From Dehalococcoidia bacterium (lineage in GTDB: Bacteria > Chloroflexota > Dehalococcoidia > Tepidiformales > Tepidiformaceae), in assembly GCA_020847985.1 (NCBI GenBank), contig JADLBC010000008.1, forward strand, positions 1 to 64,000: a DNA stretch of 64,000 bases, given 5' to 3'. Under the pieces are notes generated by a model, which saw nothing but the letters and a program-made list of their open reading frames with translations, did not search any database and was not told where the DNA came from. Every line of letters begins with the position of its first letter. The stretch's first letter is position 1. Position numbers and translations under genes: made by a program. Below, in pieces: positions 25,003 to 32,436 of this stretch.

Positions 25003-25596
25003 ATGGCGACTTCGACGGCCACCGAGCTGCGCCCCGATGGCAAGCTCCGGCTCCCTCCCGGTCAGCACCTCACCACCGGCTGGCCCGTCCTCCACTACGG
25101 CAGCGTCCCCCGCATCGACCTCGACAAGTGGCGCTTCAAGGTGTGGGGGCTCGTCGAAGAGGAGCTTGAGTTCACCTGGGACGAGTTCAACGCCATCGGC
25201 CAATCGGCCGATGTGAGCGACATCCACTGCGTCACCACCTGGAGCAAGTACGACAACGAGTGGCGCGGCGTCCCCTTCAAGGCGCTCTTCGAACGCCTCA
25301 AGGTGAAGCCCGAAGGCCGCTTCGTGATGGTCCACAGCTATGGCGGCTACACCACGAACGTCCCCCTCGTGGATCTCCTCCGCGATGACGTCCTCTTCGC
25401 CCACACCCACAACGGGGAACCGTTGACGAAGGACCACGGCTGGCCTCTCCGCCTCGTCGTGCCCCACCTCTACTTCTGGAAGAGCGCGAAGTGGGTTGGC
25501 GGCCTCCAGTTCCTCTCCAGCGACCGCCCCGGCTTCTGGGAGACCTACGGCTACCACATCTACGGCGATCCCTGGCGCGAAGAACGCTATAGCTGA
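25003..25596 (+). CDS. Sulfite-oxidase-like molybdopterin-dependent protein
   Basis: 197 residues, a stand-alone oxidoreductase molybdopterin-binding domain (YuiH-type). The molybdenum-ligating Cys is in DIHCVTTWS, and the cofactor-binding stretches include VHSYGGYTTNVPL, DHGWPLRLVVPHLYFWKS and WETYGYHIYGDPW. There is no heme or dimerisation domain and no signal peptide, so it is a cytoplasmic minimal form with unknown substrate. ATG 25003 has AGGAGA upstream. mogA at 53148-53654 supports molybdenum cofactor synthesis in this organism. Confidence 0.88.
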   Translation: MATSTATELRPDGKLRLPPGQHLTTGWPVLHYGSVPRIDLDKWRFKVWGLVEEELEFTWDEFNAIGQSADVSDIHCVTTWSKYDNEWRGVPFKALFERLKVKPEGRFVMVHSYGGYTTNVPLVDLLRDDVLFAHTHNGEPLTKDHGWPLRLVVPHLYFWKSAKWVGGLQFLSSDRPGFWETYGYHIYGDPWREERYS

Positions 25597-25640
25597 CCGG
25601 CTCCCGATGCCGCCCTGCCGCATGGATGGAGGTCCCGCCG

Positions 25641-26030
25641 ATGGCACGCGAAATCATCAGGCCCCACGGCATGTTCAATTCGCCGTTCTATTCCCACGCC
25701 ATTCGCAAGGGCGGCACGCCGCTCTTCATTTCCGGCCAGGTCGCCATGGACGCCGAAGGCAACCCCACCGGCGCCGGTGACGCCGCCGCCCAGGCCCAGG
25801 CCGCGTTCGATGGCATCCGCCACGTCGTCGAAGCCGCCGGCGGGACCATGGCCGACATCGTCAAGCTCACCATCTTCACCACCGACCTTGCCCACCGCTC
25901 CGCCATCGGCGCCGCCCGCGCGCACGCCTTCCCGCCCGGACAGATGCCCGCCAGCACTTTCCTCGTCGTTTCCGGCCTCGCCGACCCGCGCTGGGTGGTC
26001 GAAATCGAAGCCGTGGCGATGCTCGACTGA
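25641..26030 (+). CDS. RidA/YjgF/Rid-family protein
   Basis: 129 residues, the normal size of this trimeric family, which deaminates reactive enamine/imine intermediates of amino acid metabolism. Typical stretches are PLFISGQVAMDAEGN, VEAAGGTMADIVKLTIF and the C-terminal DPRWVVEIEAVAMLD. The usual catalytic Arg near the C-terminus (commonly in an R-P-E type context) is seen only as DPRW, so activity may differ from canonical RidA. ATG 25641 has GGAGGT upstream. It lies 44 bp after the molybdoprotein gene and is probably co-transcribed. Confidence 0.87.
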   Translation: MAREIIRPHGMFNSPFYSHAIRKGGTPLFISGQVAMDAEGNPTGAGDAAAQAQAAFDGIRHVVEAAGGTMADIVKLTIFTTDLAHRSAIGAARAHAFPPGQMPASTFLVVSGLADPRWVVEIEAVAMLD

Positions 26031-26041
26031 CGTCCGCGTCG

Positions 26042-26047
26042 CATACT
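26042..26047 (+). promoter_or_regulatory. -10-like hexamer 6 nt before the methyltransferase start
   Basis: CATACT is followed by GCGCCC and then ATG 26054. There is no Shine-Dalgarno sequence. This is consistent with a leaderless transcript. Confidence 0.4.
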
Positions 26048-26053
26048 GCGCCC

Positions 26054-26905
26054 ATGCCCACCCTCCCCGACGCTCTCTCCCCCGGCTCGGAAGCCGCTCT
26101 TGCCGCGTGGGCGGCCCGCGTCCGCGCCAATCGCGACCAGGCCGAGCGCCTTCGCGAACCCACCCCCGGCGACGACTTCTACGCCCCCGTCGCCGCCAGC
26201 TTTCGCGCCGACCCGCGCCGCACCGATGAGCCCGTGCTCAACCACCTCCGCACGCTCGTCCAGCCCGGCGAGAGCTGGCTCGATATCGGCGCCGGAGGCG
26301 GGCGCTACGCCCTCGCCCTCGCCCTGGAGGCGCGCGAGCTCATCGCCGTCGAGCCCTCGGCCGGCATGCGCGCCGTCCTCCGCCAGGCCATGGCCGAGGA
26401 AGGCATCACCAACGTCGCCATCCACGACAGCACCTGGCCGAACCCGGAGCTGAACATCCAGGCCGATGTCGCCTTCATCTCCCACGTCGGCTACGACATC
26501 GAGGACCTCGGCCCCTTCCTCGAACGCATGGAGATGTCCGCGCGCCGCCTCTGCGTCGCCGTCCTCCTCGCCGAAGCTCCCGCCACCCCCGCGAGCCTCT
26601 TCTGGCCCGGCGTCCACGGCGAATCCCGCGAACTGCTTCCCGCGCTGCCCGAGTTCCTCGTGCTCCAGCTCGCCCGCGGACGCATCTGCGACGTTCGCCT
26701 CTTCGAACGCCCCGCGCCCACCTACGGCACCCGCGACCAGCTCCTCACCGGCATGCGCCAGCAGCTCTTCATCGCCCCCGGCGGCGAAAAGGACCGCCTG
26801 CTCCACGATCTCATCGACCGCATCGCCACCAGCGACGAATCCGGCCGCCTCTCCATCGGCTGGCACGCCGCCCCCCTCGGCGTCGTCACCTGGCGGCCCG
26901 GGTAG
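26054..26905 (+). CDS. Class I SAM-dependent methyltransferase
   Basis: 283 residues. The SAM-binding glycine loop is WLDIGAGGGRYALALA, followed by LIAVEPSAGMRAVLR (acidic ribose contact) and VAFISHVGYDIEDLGPFL. The C-terminal third (about 200-283) probably binds the acceptor, which is unknown. The start at ATG 26054 lacks a ribosome binding site but lies 6 nt downstream of a -10-like CATACT. A GC hairpin separates it from coaE. Confidence 0.82.
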   Translation: MPTLPDALSPGSEAALAAWAARVRANRDQAERLREPTPGDDFYAPVAASFRADPRRTDEPVLNHLRTLVQPGESWLDIGAGGGRYALALALEARELIAVEPSAGMRAVLRQAMAEEGITNVAIHDSTWPNPELNIQADVAFISHVGYDIEDLGPFLERMEMSARRLCVAVLLAEAPATPASLFWPGVHGESRELLPALPEFLVLQLARGRICDVRLFERPAPTYGTRDQLLTGMRQQLFIAPGGEKDRLLHDLIDRIATSDESGRLSIGWHAAPLGVVTWRPG

Positions 26906-26921
26906 TCCCTCCGCGTTTGCC

Positions 26922-26938
26922 GCCCGCCCCCGGCGGGC
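26922..26938 (+). terminator. GC-rich hairpin between the methyltransferase gene and coaE
   Basis: GCCCGCC pairs perfectly with GGCGGGC around CCC. Only a short CTATCCTT follows, so termination would be weak. Confidence 0.4.
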
Positions 26939-26983
26939 CTATCCTTAACTGTCCACAAAACGAAGCCAACTCCGGAGCAGCCC

Positions 26984-27613
26984 GTGCACGTCATCGGCCT
27001 CACTGGCGGCATTGCCAGCGGGAAGTCCACCGTGACCAACTTCTTCAAAGAGCGTGGCGTGCCGGTCATCGATGCCGACATCCTCGGCCATCGCACCTAT
27101 GACCCCGGCACCGACACCTTCAAAGCCGTCGTCGCTACCTTCGGCGATGACCTCGTCGCCGCCGATGGCACCATCGACCGTCGCGTCCTCGGCGGAAAAG
27201 TCTTCGGCAAGCCCGACGAACTGAAGAAACTCACGGACATCGTCTGGCCCGGCATCCGCCACCTCGCCAGCGCCGAGCTCGCCGAACTCGCCAGCGAAGG
27301 CAACGGCATCGCCCTGCTCGAGGCCGCGGTCCTCTTCGAAGCCGGCTGGGAAGACCTCGTCGATGAGATCTGGGTCGTCGTCGTCGAACCCGATCTCGCC
27401 GTCAAGCGCCTCGAAACCCGCAACGGCCTCGATGAAGCCGCCGCCCGCGCGCGCATCAACTCGCAGCTTTCGAATGCCGAGCGCAGCGGCCGCGCCCACA
27501 TCGTCATCGAAAACAACGGCACCCTGGAATCGCTCCAGGCGAGCGTCCAGGAAGCATGGAACCAACTCGAAGGGCGGCTGGGCGAATCCAGCCGGGGAGG
27601 CAGCAGTGGCTGA
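26984..27613 (+). CDS. coaE: Dephospho-CoA kinase
   Basis: 209 residues, the normal length. It phosphorylates dephospho-CoA in the last step of coenzyme A synthesis. The P-loop is [13 protein letters not shown], and [13 protein letters not shown] and [20 protein letters not shown] are typical CoaE motifs. GTG 26984 follows CCGGAG and starts exactly at the conserved HVIGLTGG. The last 8 bp overlap the CbbQ-like gene, so the two are translationally coupled. Confidence 0.93.
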   Translation: MHVIGLTGGIASGKSTVTNFFKERGVPVIDADILGHRTYDPGTDTFKAVVATFGDDLVAADGTIDRRVLGGKVFGKPDELKKLTDIVWPGIRHLASAELAELASEGNGIALLEAAVLFEAGWEDLVDEIWVVVVEPDLAVKRLETRNGLDEAAARARINSQLSNAERSGRAHIVIENNGTLESLQASVQEAWNQLEGRLGESSRGGSSG

Positions 27614-28466
27614 AGTCATTACCACACCGGCGGGCGCGCTCATCCACCAGGTCGAGGAGTACAACGTCGAGGCGGAGCCCTACTACCTCCCCATCGGCGA
27701 CGAGATCGAACTCTTCGAAACCGCCTACGCCCAGCGCATCCCCGTCCTGCTCAAAGGCCCCACCGGCGCCGGCAAGACCCGCTTCGTCGAGCACATGGCA
27801 TGGCGCCTCGGCCACACCCGTGGCGAACAGCGCAAGCCCCTCATTACCGTCGCCTGCCACGAAGACCTCACCGCCAGCGACCTCGTCGGCCGCTACCTCC
27901 TCGATACCGACGGCACCAAGTGGGTCGATGGACCCCTCACCCGCGCGGTGAAGGTCGGCGCCATCTGCTACCTCGACGAAGTCGTCGAAGCCCGCAAGGA
28001 CACCACCGTCCTCATCCACCCCCTCACCGACTACCGCCGCCTCCTCCCCGTGGAGAAGCTCGGCCAGGTGATCGAATCCGCCGATGGCTTCCTCCTCGTC
28101 ATCTCCTATAACCCGGGCTACCAGAGCGCGCTCAAGGACTTGAAGCATTCCACCCGCCAGCGCTTCATCTCCATCGAGTTCGACTACCCGCCCAAGGACC
28201 AGGAAGCCGAGATCATCGCCCACGAATCCGGCGTCGATAAGCAGACCGCGACCGACCTCGCCAAGCTCGGCGAGAAGGTCCGCAATCTGCGCGAACACGG
28301 GCTCAGCGAAGGCGTCTCCACCCGCCTGCTCATCTACGCTGCCCGCCTCATCCACAACGGCATCCCGCCCCGGCGCGCCTGCCAGGTCGGCGTCACCTGG
28401 TCCCTCACGGACGACCAGGAAGTGCAGCGCAGCATCGAAGAGGTGGTGACGAGCATCTTCGAATGA
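27606..28466 (+). CDS. CbbQ/NirQ/NorQ-type MoxR AAA+ ATPase
   Basis: 286 residues. Walker A is [13 protein letters not shown] and Walker B is [11 protein letters not shown]. Sensor regions are seen in [12 protein letters not shown] and [11 protein letters not shown], and a CbbQ_C-type end follows ([17 protein letters not shown]). With a CbbO/NorD-like VWA partner it forms a chaperone-like activator of metalloenzymes (rubisco, NO reductase or others). No rubisco or NO reductase gene is in the window, so the client is unknown. GTG 27606 follows GGGGAGG. Its TGA stop forms the first bases of the S23 cassette's heptad repeat, which now separates it from the VWA gene. Confidence 0.88.
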   Translation: MAEVITTPAGALIHQVEEYNVEAEPYYLPIGDEIELFETAYAQRIPVLLKGPTGAGKTRFVEHMAWRLGHTRGEQRKPLITVACHEDLTASDLVGRYLLDTDGTKWVDGPLTRAVKVGAICYLDEVVEARKDTTVLIHPLTDYRRLLPVEKLGQVIESADGFLLVISYNPGYQSALKDLKHSTRQRFISIEFDYPPKDQEAEIIAHESGVDKQTATDLAKLGEKVRNLREHGLSEGVSTRLLIYAARLIHNGIPPRRACQVGVTWSLTDDQEVQRSIEEVVTSIFE

Positions 28467-28488
28467 GTGCTGAGTGCTGAGTGCTGAG
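28466..28488 (+). repeat. Left heptad repeat: AGTGCTG x3
   Basis: Three perfect AGTGCTG units (28466-28486) plus AG. The first A is the last base of the cbbQ-like stop codon. It is complementary to the CAGCACT arrays at 28913-28940 and 29081-29108. Confidence 0.9.
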
Positions 28489-28514
28489 CGGCGGCCTCAG
28501 CCAGGAGCCCGCCC

Positions 28515-28886
28515 GTGGACAGGATTGAGAGATTCGAGGACATCATCGCATGGCAAAAGGCTCGTTCCCTGACCCGCGATGTGTACGAGGCCACCAGGCA
28601 GGGCAGCTTCTAGCGCGATCCTGCCCTGGTCTCCCAGGTGCGGCGCTCGGCGGTCAGCATCATGGCCAACATCGCCGAGGGGTTCGAACGGAACCGCAGC
28701 AACGAGTTCCATCAGTTCCTCTCGGTAGCCAAAGCCTCGTGCGCGGAACTGCGCTCACACTTCTATGTGGCCCTCGACGCAGGCCATCTGCCCCCGCCGG
28801 AATTCGACGCTCTCATGGCGAGCGCCGAGGAACTAGCTCGCGTGATCGGCGGCCTGCGAGCGGCGGTTGCCCGCAATCGCCCCTGA
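28515..28886 (+). pseudogene. S23/four-helix-bundle protein gene with internal amber stop
   Basis: Read from GTG 28515 (AGGAG upstream), the frame encodes VDRIERFEDIIAWQKARSL and later VSQVRRSAVSIMANIAEGFE, the signature of the S23/four-helix-bundle family (about 120 residues). A TAG at 28611-28613 stops it after 32 codons, and the frame then stays open to TGA 28886 with no other lesion. One C-to-A change from TCG would explain it. The family usually has a small or basic residue here, before RD. An internal ATG restart (28662) would lack the first helix. It is probably inactive; translational readthrough cannot be excluded. Confidence 0.75.
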
Positions 28887-28908
28887 ATGCCCTCCCGCTT
28901 TACCCACC

Positions 28909-28940
28909 CACTCAGCACTCAGCACTCAGCACTCAGCACT
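28909..28940 (+). repeat. Internal heptad array: CACT + CAGCACT x4
   Basis: Four perfect CAGCACT units (28913-28940) after CACT. They are inverted relative to the left array, so the unit 28465-28941 also has complete inverted ends. Confidence 0.9.
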
Positions 28941-29054
28941 CTCGACGCAGGCGATCTGCCCCCGCCGGAATCCGACGCTCTCATGGCGAGCGCCGAGGAA
29001 TTAGCCCGCGTGATCGGCGGCCTGCGAGCGGCGGTTGCCCGCATTCGCCCCTGA
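28941..29054 (+). pseudogene. Truncated second copy of the S23 gene 3' end
   Basis: 114 bp matching 28773-28886 in the same frame (residues LDAGDLPPPESDALMASAEE) and ending with the same TGA. It has no start and no 5' part. It arises from the 168-bp tandem duplication. Confidence 0.8.
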
Positions 29055-29076
29055 CGGGCCCGCGCCGCGCCGAAGC

Positions 29077-29109
29077 CACTCAGCACTCAGCACTCAGCAC
29101 TCAGCACTC
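29077..29109 (+). repeat. Right heptad array: CACT + CAGCACT x4
   Basis: Four perfect CAGCACT units (29081-29108) after CACT, then C. It ends 14 bp before the VWA gene start and just before its GGAG ribosome binding site. Confidence 0.9.
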
Positions 29110-29123
29110 TCGCGGAGCGACCC

Positions 29124-32100
29124 ATGACCGTCGTTGGTGACCTTCTCGCACGAAACCAGGAGCGCCTCTCCGGCTTCCCCGCGCCCCTCTATCAGAACTT
29201 CGAGGCCGGGCTCCGCGCCCTCGCCCCGCGCCTCTCCCCCAGCCAGCTCCAGACCTGGACCGAGACCGGCGTCGAACTCACCGCCCTCTCCCTTCGCTCC
29301 TGGGAAGCCGCTGTCGAGTACTTCAAAGCCGGTACCGACATGCCCGCGAACATGACCTGGGAGACGCTCGAAACCCTCGGCCGCGAATCTATCCAGATGG
29401 CCACGGAGTCCGCGCCGCTCTCCGTCTCCTTCCTGCGTTCCGCGCCCGCCGCTGTCGCCGCGCTCGGCCCCGGCCACCTCCGCCAGTGGGCCGACCTCGG
29501 CCGCCGCCTCTACAAGGGCAACTGGAAGAGCTCCTCGCTCGCGTCCCAGTTCTACGACATCGGCCCCCAACTCTTCCCGGTCCTGCGCCTCCAGCAGGTC
29601 AGCCGCCTGGTGCTTTTCATCGATGAGCTCGCTCGCCATAGCTACGAGCTCTCCTCCGCCTGCCTCGCCCAGGCCCCCGTCGTCATGACTCGCCTCGACG
29701 ACGACGACCGCCTCCCCTTCATCGCCTTCGCCGTCGAGCTCGCGCAATCCAGCTGGGCCGACTCCCGCCTCTACTTCGAACGCGGCGCCGCCCTCCTGCA
29801 CAAAGTCCACGCGCCCATGCGCGAACGCTACCTGCTGCTCAGCGCGCAGGTCGCCCGCGGCCACAACCGCTCCGCCTTCCAGTACTACGAAGACGCCGCC
29901 ATCGCCCTCGGCGAACTCGAACCCGATGACCACCATCGCGTCATCGAACTCGCCGAGCAGCTCTCCCCCTACTCCTCGTTCGCCGCGATGGACTTCATCA
30001 CCAGCGTCCCGCGCGTGCTCTATCGCATCCGCATCGACGAACTCGAACCGTGGCAGCGCGCGGGCCTCCGCATCCTCCAGCAGAGCCACGACGGCGGCGA
30101 AGCCTACTTCCGTCTCCAGTCCACCCGCGGCGAAGACATCCTCGATACTCTTTCCGCCCGCGTCGAACTCGCCAAGGTCGGCGAGATCCTCCGGCTCTAC
30201 TGCAAGGCCCTCACCGGCCGCAACCTCAGCATCCAGACCACCGCCTCCCTCACCGAGAAGGGCATCGGCTGGGTCGACCAGGGCAGGGCCAGCACCGAAG
30301 GCACCACGGTCTTCCTCCCCGAGGTCATGGAGCGGTACACCGAGAAGGACGAGAACTTCGCCGCCATCAAGGTGTTCGCCACCCACCAGGCCGCGCGCCT
30401 CGAGTTCGGCTCGTTCGAATTCCGCTTCGGAACCGCCCCGGCCGTGTTCGAAGACAGCCGCGCCGCCCTCATTTCCGGGCAGCAGAGCAGCGCCGTCACC
30501 GATATCGAGCGCTTCTTCGACCTCTTCCCCGACCGCCAACTCGCCAGCGACCTCTTCACCGTGGTCGAGGACGGGCGCATCGATGCCGCCATTCGCCGCG
30601 AATACGGCGGCATTCGCAAGCCCCTCAAGCGCATGCAGAAGGCCGCCCTCGAGCATCGCCCCGACATTCGCCGCATGCCCCTGCGCACCGCCTTCGTCGA
30701 GAACCTGGTCCGCGCCAGCCTCGATGGCGCCAGCGCCATCCTCTTCCCCACGAACCGCCAGGACGAGATGGCCCAGGGCCTTGGCCTCCTCAACGCCGTC
30801 GATGTCGATGGCGCGCTCGTCGAGGACTCCGCCGAGGCCACCCTCCGCCTCTACCGCCTCGCCATGAGCATCCCCAACGTCTTCGAAAACGACGACGACA
30901 TCGAGTGGGATTCCGTCGAGCCCATGGAGGGCATGGACCGCTCGATGATGGACGCCTCCGGCGAACTCGGCGGCGGCCAGTCTGGCGAAATGCAGCCCGG
31001 CGATGTCGGCCAGGGCGAGGAGCAGTACGCCAGCCCCGACGATGTCGATTACCGCGGCGACTTCAAGCCCGAGCTTGTCCAGCTCCTCATGAAGCTCCGC
31101 GAAAACGCCCAGGGCGGCGACGCCGGCGAGATGTCCCCCACCCCGCTCACCGAAGAGCAGCTCAAGGAGCTTCTCGAAAAGAGCATGGACTTCGACCTCG
31201 ACGCCCTCATGGAAGGCGACCTCGATTCCACCACCGGCATGTTCATGACCAACCTCATGAAGGAAGCCGGTACCCCCAGCTCCGAAAAGTCCGACAAGCA
31301 GGGCGACCCCACCAGCGACAACAGCACCGGAGAAGGCGAGGGCGACGAGCCCCTCATCCCCATCATCACCGTCTACTACTACGACGAATGGGACTTCCGC
31401 GCGCAGGACTACAAGCCCCGCTGGTGCGCCGTCAAGGAACAGAAGCTCGAACAGGGCGAAGACAACTTCTACGAGAACACCCTGCGCGAACACGCCGGGC
31501 TCGTCGCCCAGACGCGCAAGCAGTTCGAACTTATGAAGCCCGAGCTCTTTCGCAAGATCAAACGCCTCCCCGAAGGCGAGGACTTCGACCTCGATTCCGC
31601 CATCGAGTGGATGATCGAGAAGCGTGCCGGTGTCAACCCCAACGAGAAGATCTACTGGCGCCGCAACAAGATCGAACGCGACGTCGCCGTCGCCTTCCTG
31701 ATCGATATGTCCGCCAGCACGGACGAGGAGATCAACAAGAAGGAAAAGAAGTACGACGACGATGACTACGGCGACGACCCCCGCAAGTACCTCAGCTGGT
31801 GGGTCTCGAAGCGCCGCCAGGAACTGACCGCGCCCCCCAAGCGCATCATCGACCTGGAGAAGGAATCGACCGTCCTGCTCATGACCGCGCTCGAAACCAT
31901 CGGTGACCAGTACGGCATCTATGGCTTCAGTGGCTATGGCCGCGATAACGTCGAATTCTTCGTCATCAAGGACTTCGACGAACACCTCGATAGCGCCATC
32001 AAGCAGCGCCTCGACAAGATCGTCCCCATTCGCTCCACCCGCATGGGCCCCGCCATCCGCCATGCCACGTACAAGCTGCGGATGACCGACGCCAAGGTGA

Positions 32101-32366
32101 AAATCCTCGTCCTGCTCAGCGACGGCCGCCCCCAGGACCACGGCTACGGGCGCGACCGAACCGAGAAGGAATACGCCATCCACGACACCAAGCAGGCGCT
32201 CAACGAAGCCAAGCGCGAAGGCATCACCCCCTTCGCCCTCCCCGTCGACCGCGCCGGCCATGATTACCTCAAGACCATGTGCGAGGACATGGGCTACGAA
32301 GTCGTCGCCGACATCGAGGCCCTTCCGAGCCGCCTCCCCACCCTCTACCGCCGCCTCACCGAGTAG
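29124..32366 (+). CDS. CbbO/NorD-like VWA-domain protein
   Basis: 1080 residues, longer than typical CbbO/NorD proteins (about 650-800). The N-terminal two thirds are helical and repeat-like. A very acidic, low-complexity region (about 590-740) follows, then the C-terminal von Willebrand A domain with the MIDAS motif FLIDMSASTDEE, and LVLLSDGRPQDHGYG. The CbbQ-like ATPase gene lies just upstream, now separated by the S23 cassette. Together they should form a MoxR-VWA activation complex: the VWA protein recognises the target enzyme and the hexameric ATPase remodels it. ATG 29124 has GGAG upstream. A strong hairpin follows the stop. Confidence 0.88.
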   Translation: MTVVGDLLARNQERLSGFPAPLYQNFEAGLRALAPRLSPSQLQTWTETGVELTALSLRSWEAAVEYFKAGTDMPANMTWETLETLGRESIQMATESAPLSVSFLRSAPAAVAALGPGHLRQWADLGRRLYKGNWKSSSLASQFYDIGPQLFPVLRLQQVSRLVLFIDELARHSYELSSACLAQAPVVMTRLDDDDRLPFIAFAVELAQSSWADSRLYFERGAALLHKVHAPMRERYLLLSAQVARGHNRSAFQYYEDAAIALGELEPDDHHRVIELAEQLSPYSSFAAMDFITSVPRVLYRIRIDELEPWQRAGLRILQQSHDGGEAYFRLQSTRGEDILDTLSARVELAKVGEILRLYCKALTGRNLSIQTTASLTEKGIGWVDQGRASTEGTTVFLPEVMERYTEKDENFAAIKVFATHQAARLEFGSFEFRFGTAPAVFEDSRAALISGQQSSAVTDIERFFDLFPDRQLASDLFTVVEDGRIDAAIRREYGGIRKPLKRMQKAALEHRPDIRRMPLRTAFVENLVRASLDGASAILFPTNRQDEMAQGLGLLNAVDVDGALVEDSAEATLRLYRLAMSIPNVFENDDDIEWDSVEPMEGMDRSMMDASGELGGGQSGEMQPGDVGQGEEQYASPDDVDYRGDFKPELVQLLMKLRENAQGGDAGEMSPTPLTEEQLKELLEKSMDFDLDALMEGDLDSTTGMFMTNLMKEAGTPSSEKSDKQGDPTSDNSTGEGEGDEPLIPIITVYYYDEWDFRAQDYKPRWCAVKEQKLEQGEDNFYENTLREHAGLVAQTRKQFELMKPELFRKIKRLPEGEDFDLDSAIEWMIEKRAGVNPNEKIYWRRNKIERDVAVAFLIDMSASTDEEINKKEKKYDDDDYGDDPRKYLSWWVSKRRQELTAPPKRIIDLEKESTVLLMTALETIGDQYGIYGFSGYGRDNVEFFVIKDFDEHLDSAIKQRLDKIVPIRSTRMGPAIRHATYKLRMTDAKVKILVLLSDGRPQDHGYGRDRTEKEYAIHDTKQALNEAKREGITPFALPVDRAGHDYLKTMCEDMGYEVVADIEALPSRLPTLYRRLTE

Positions 32367-32384
32367 GTCGCGGCGCTGCCAAAC

Positions 32385-32418
32385 GGAAGAGGCCCCGGCA
32401 ATCGCCGGGGCCTCTTCC
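32385..32418. terminator. Strong bidirectional-type terminator hairpin
   Basis: A perfect 15-bp stem (GGAAGAGGCCCCGGC with its complement) has a 4-nt loop. It lies between the convergent VWA and DsbA-like genes, 18 bp after one stop and 18 bp from the other. T-runs are short on both sides. Confidence 0.7.
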
Positions 32419-32436
32419 ATTCCATGACGCCCGGGT

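Larger units (their letters stand above)
28773..29108 (+). repeat. 168-bp tandem duplication (28773-28940 and 28941-29108)
   Basis: Each copy holds the last 114 bp of the S23 gene, a 22-bp spacer and a 32-bp end made of CACT plus four CAGCACT units. The coding parts differ at only about six positions and the heptad arrays are identical. The 22-bp spacers (28887-28908 and 29055-29076) have the same length but unrelated sequence, one AT-richer and one almost all G/C. Confidence 0.85.
28465..29109 (+). mobile_element. S23 (four-helix bundle) cassette with inverted heptad-repeat ends
   Basis: A 645-bp unit lies between the cbbQ-like and cbbO-like genes, which normally adjoin. It starts in the cbbQ stop codon with 3 copies of AGTGCTG, and the 24 nt from 28465 to 28488 are perfectly inverted at 29086-29109. 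Inside are a broken S23-type gene (28515-28886) and a second copy of its 3' end. S23 proteins are known from intervening sequences of 23S rRNA genes, whose ends also pair. That this is a mobile unit in a protein operon is inferred from structure and position. No transposase is present. Confidence 0.6.

Noticed and set aside
28638-28886. Short S23 protein starting internally, as an intact gene
   Set aside because: It would lack the first helix and has no ribosome binding site; the whole frame from 28515 matches the family, so it is better described as a disrupted gene.
28913-29108. CRISPR-like array made of CAGCACT repeats
   Set aside because: The repeats are contiguous heptads without spacers, and the longer repeat is a duplicated piece of a gene. 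There are no cas genes.
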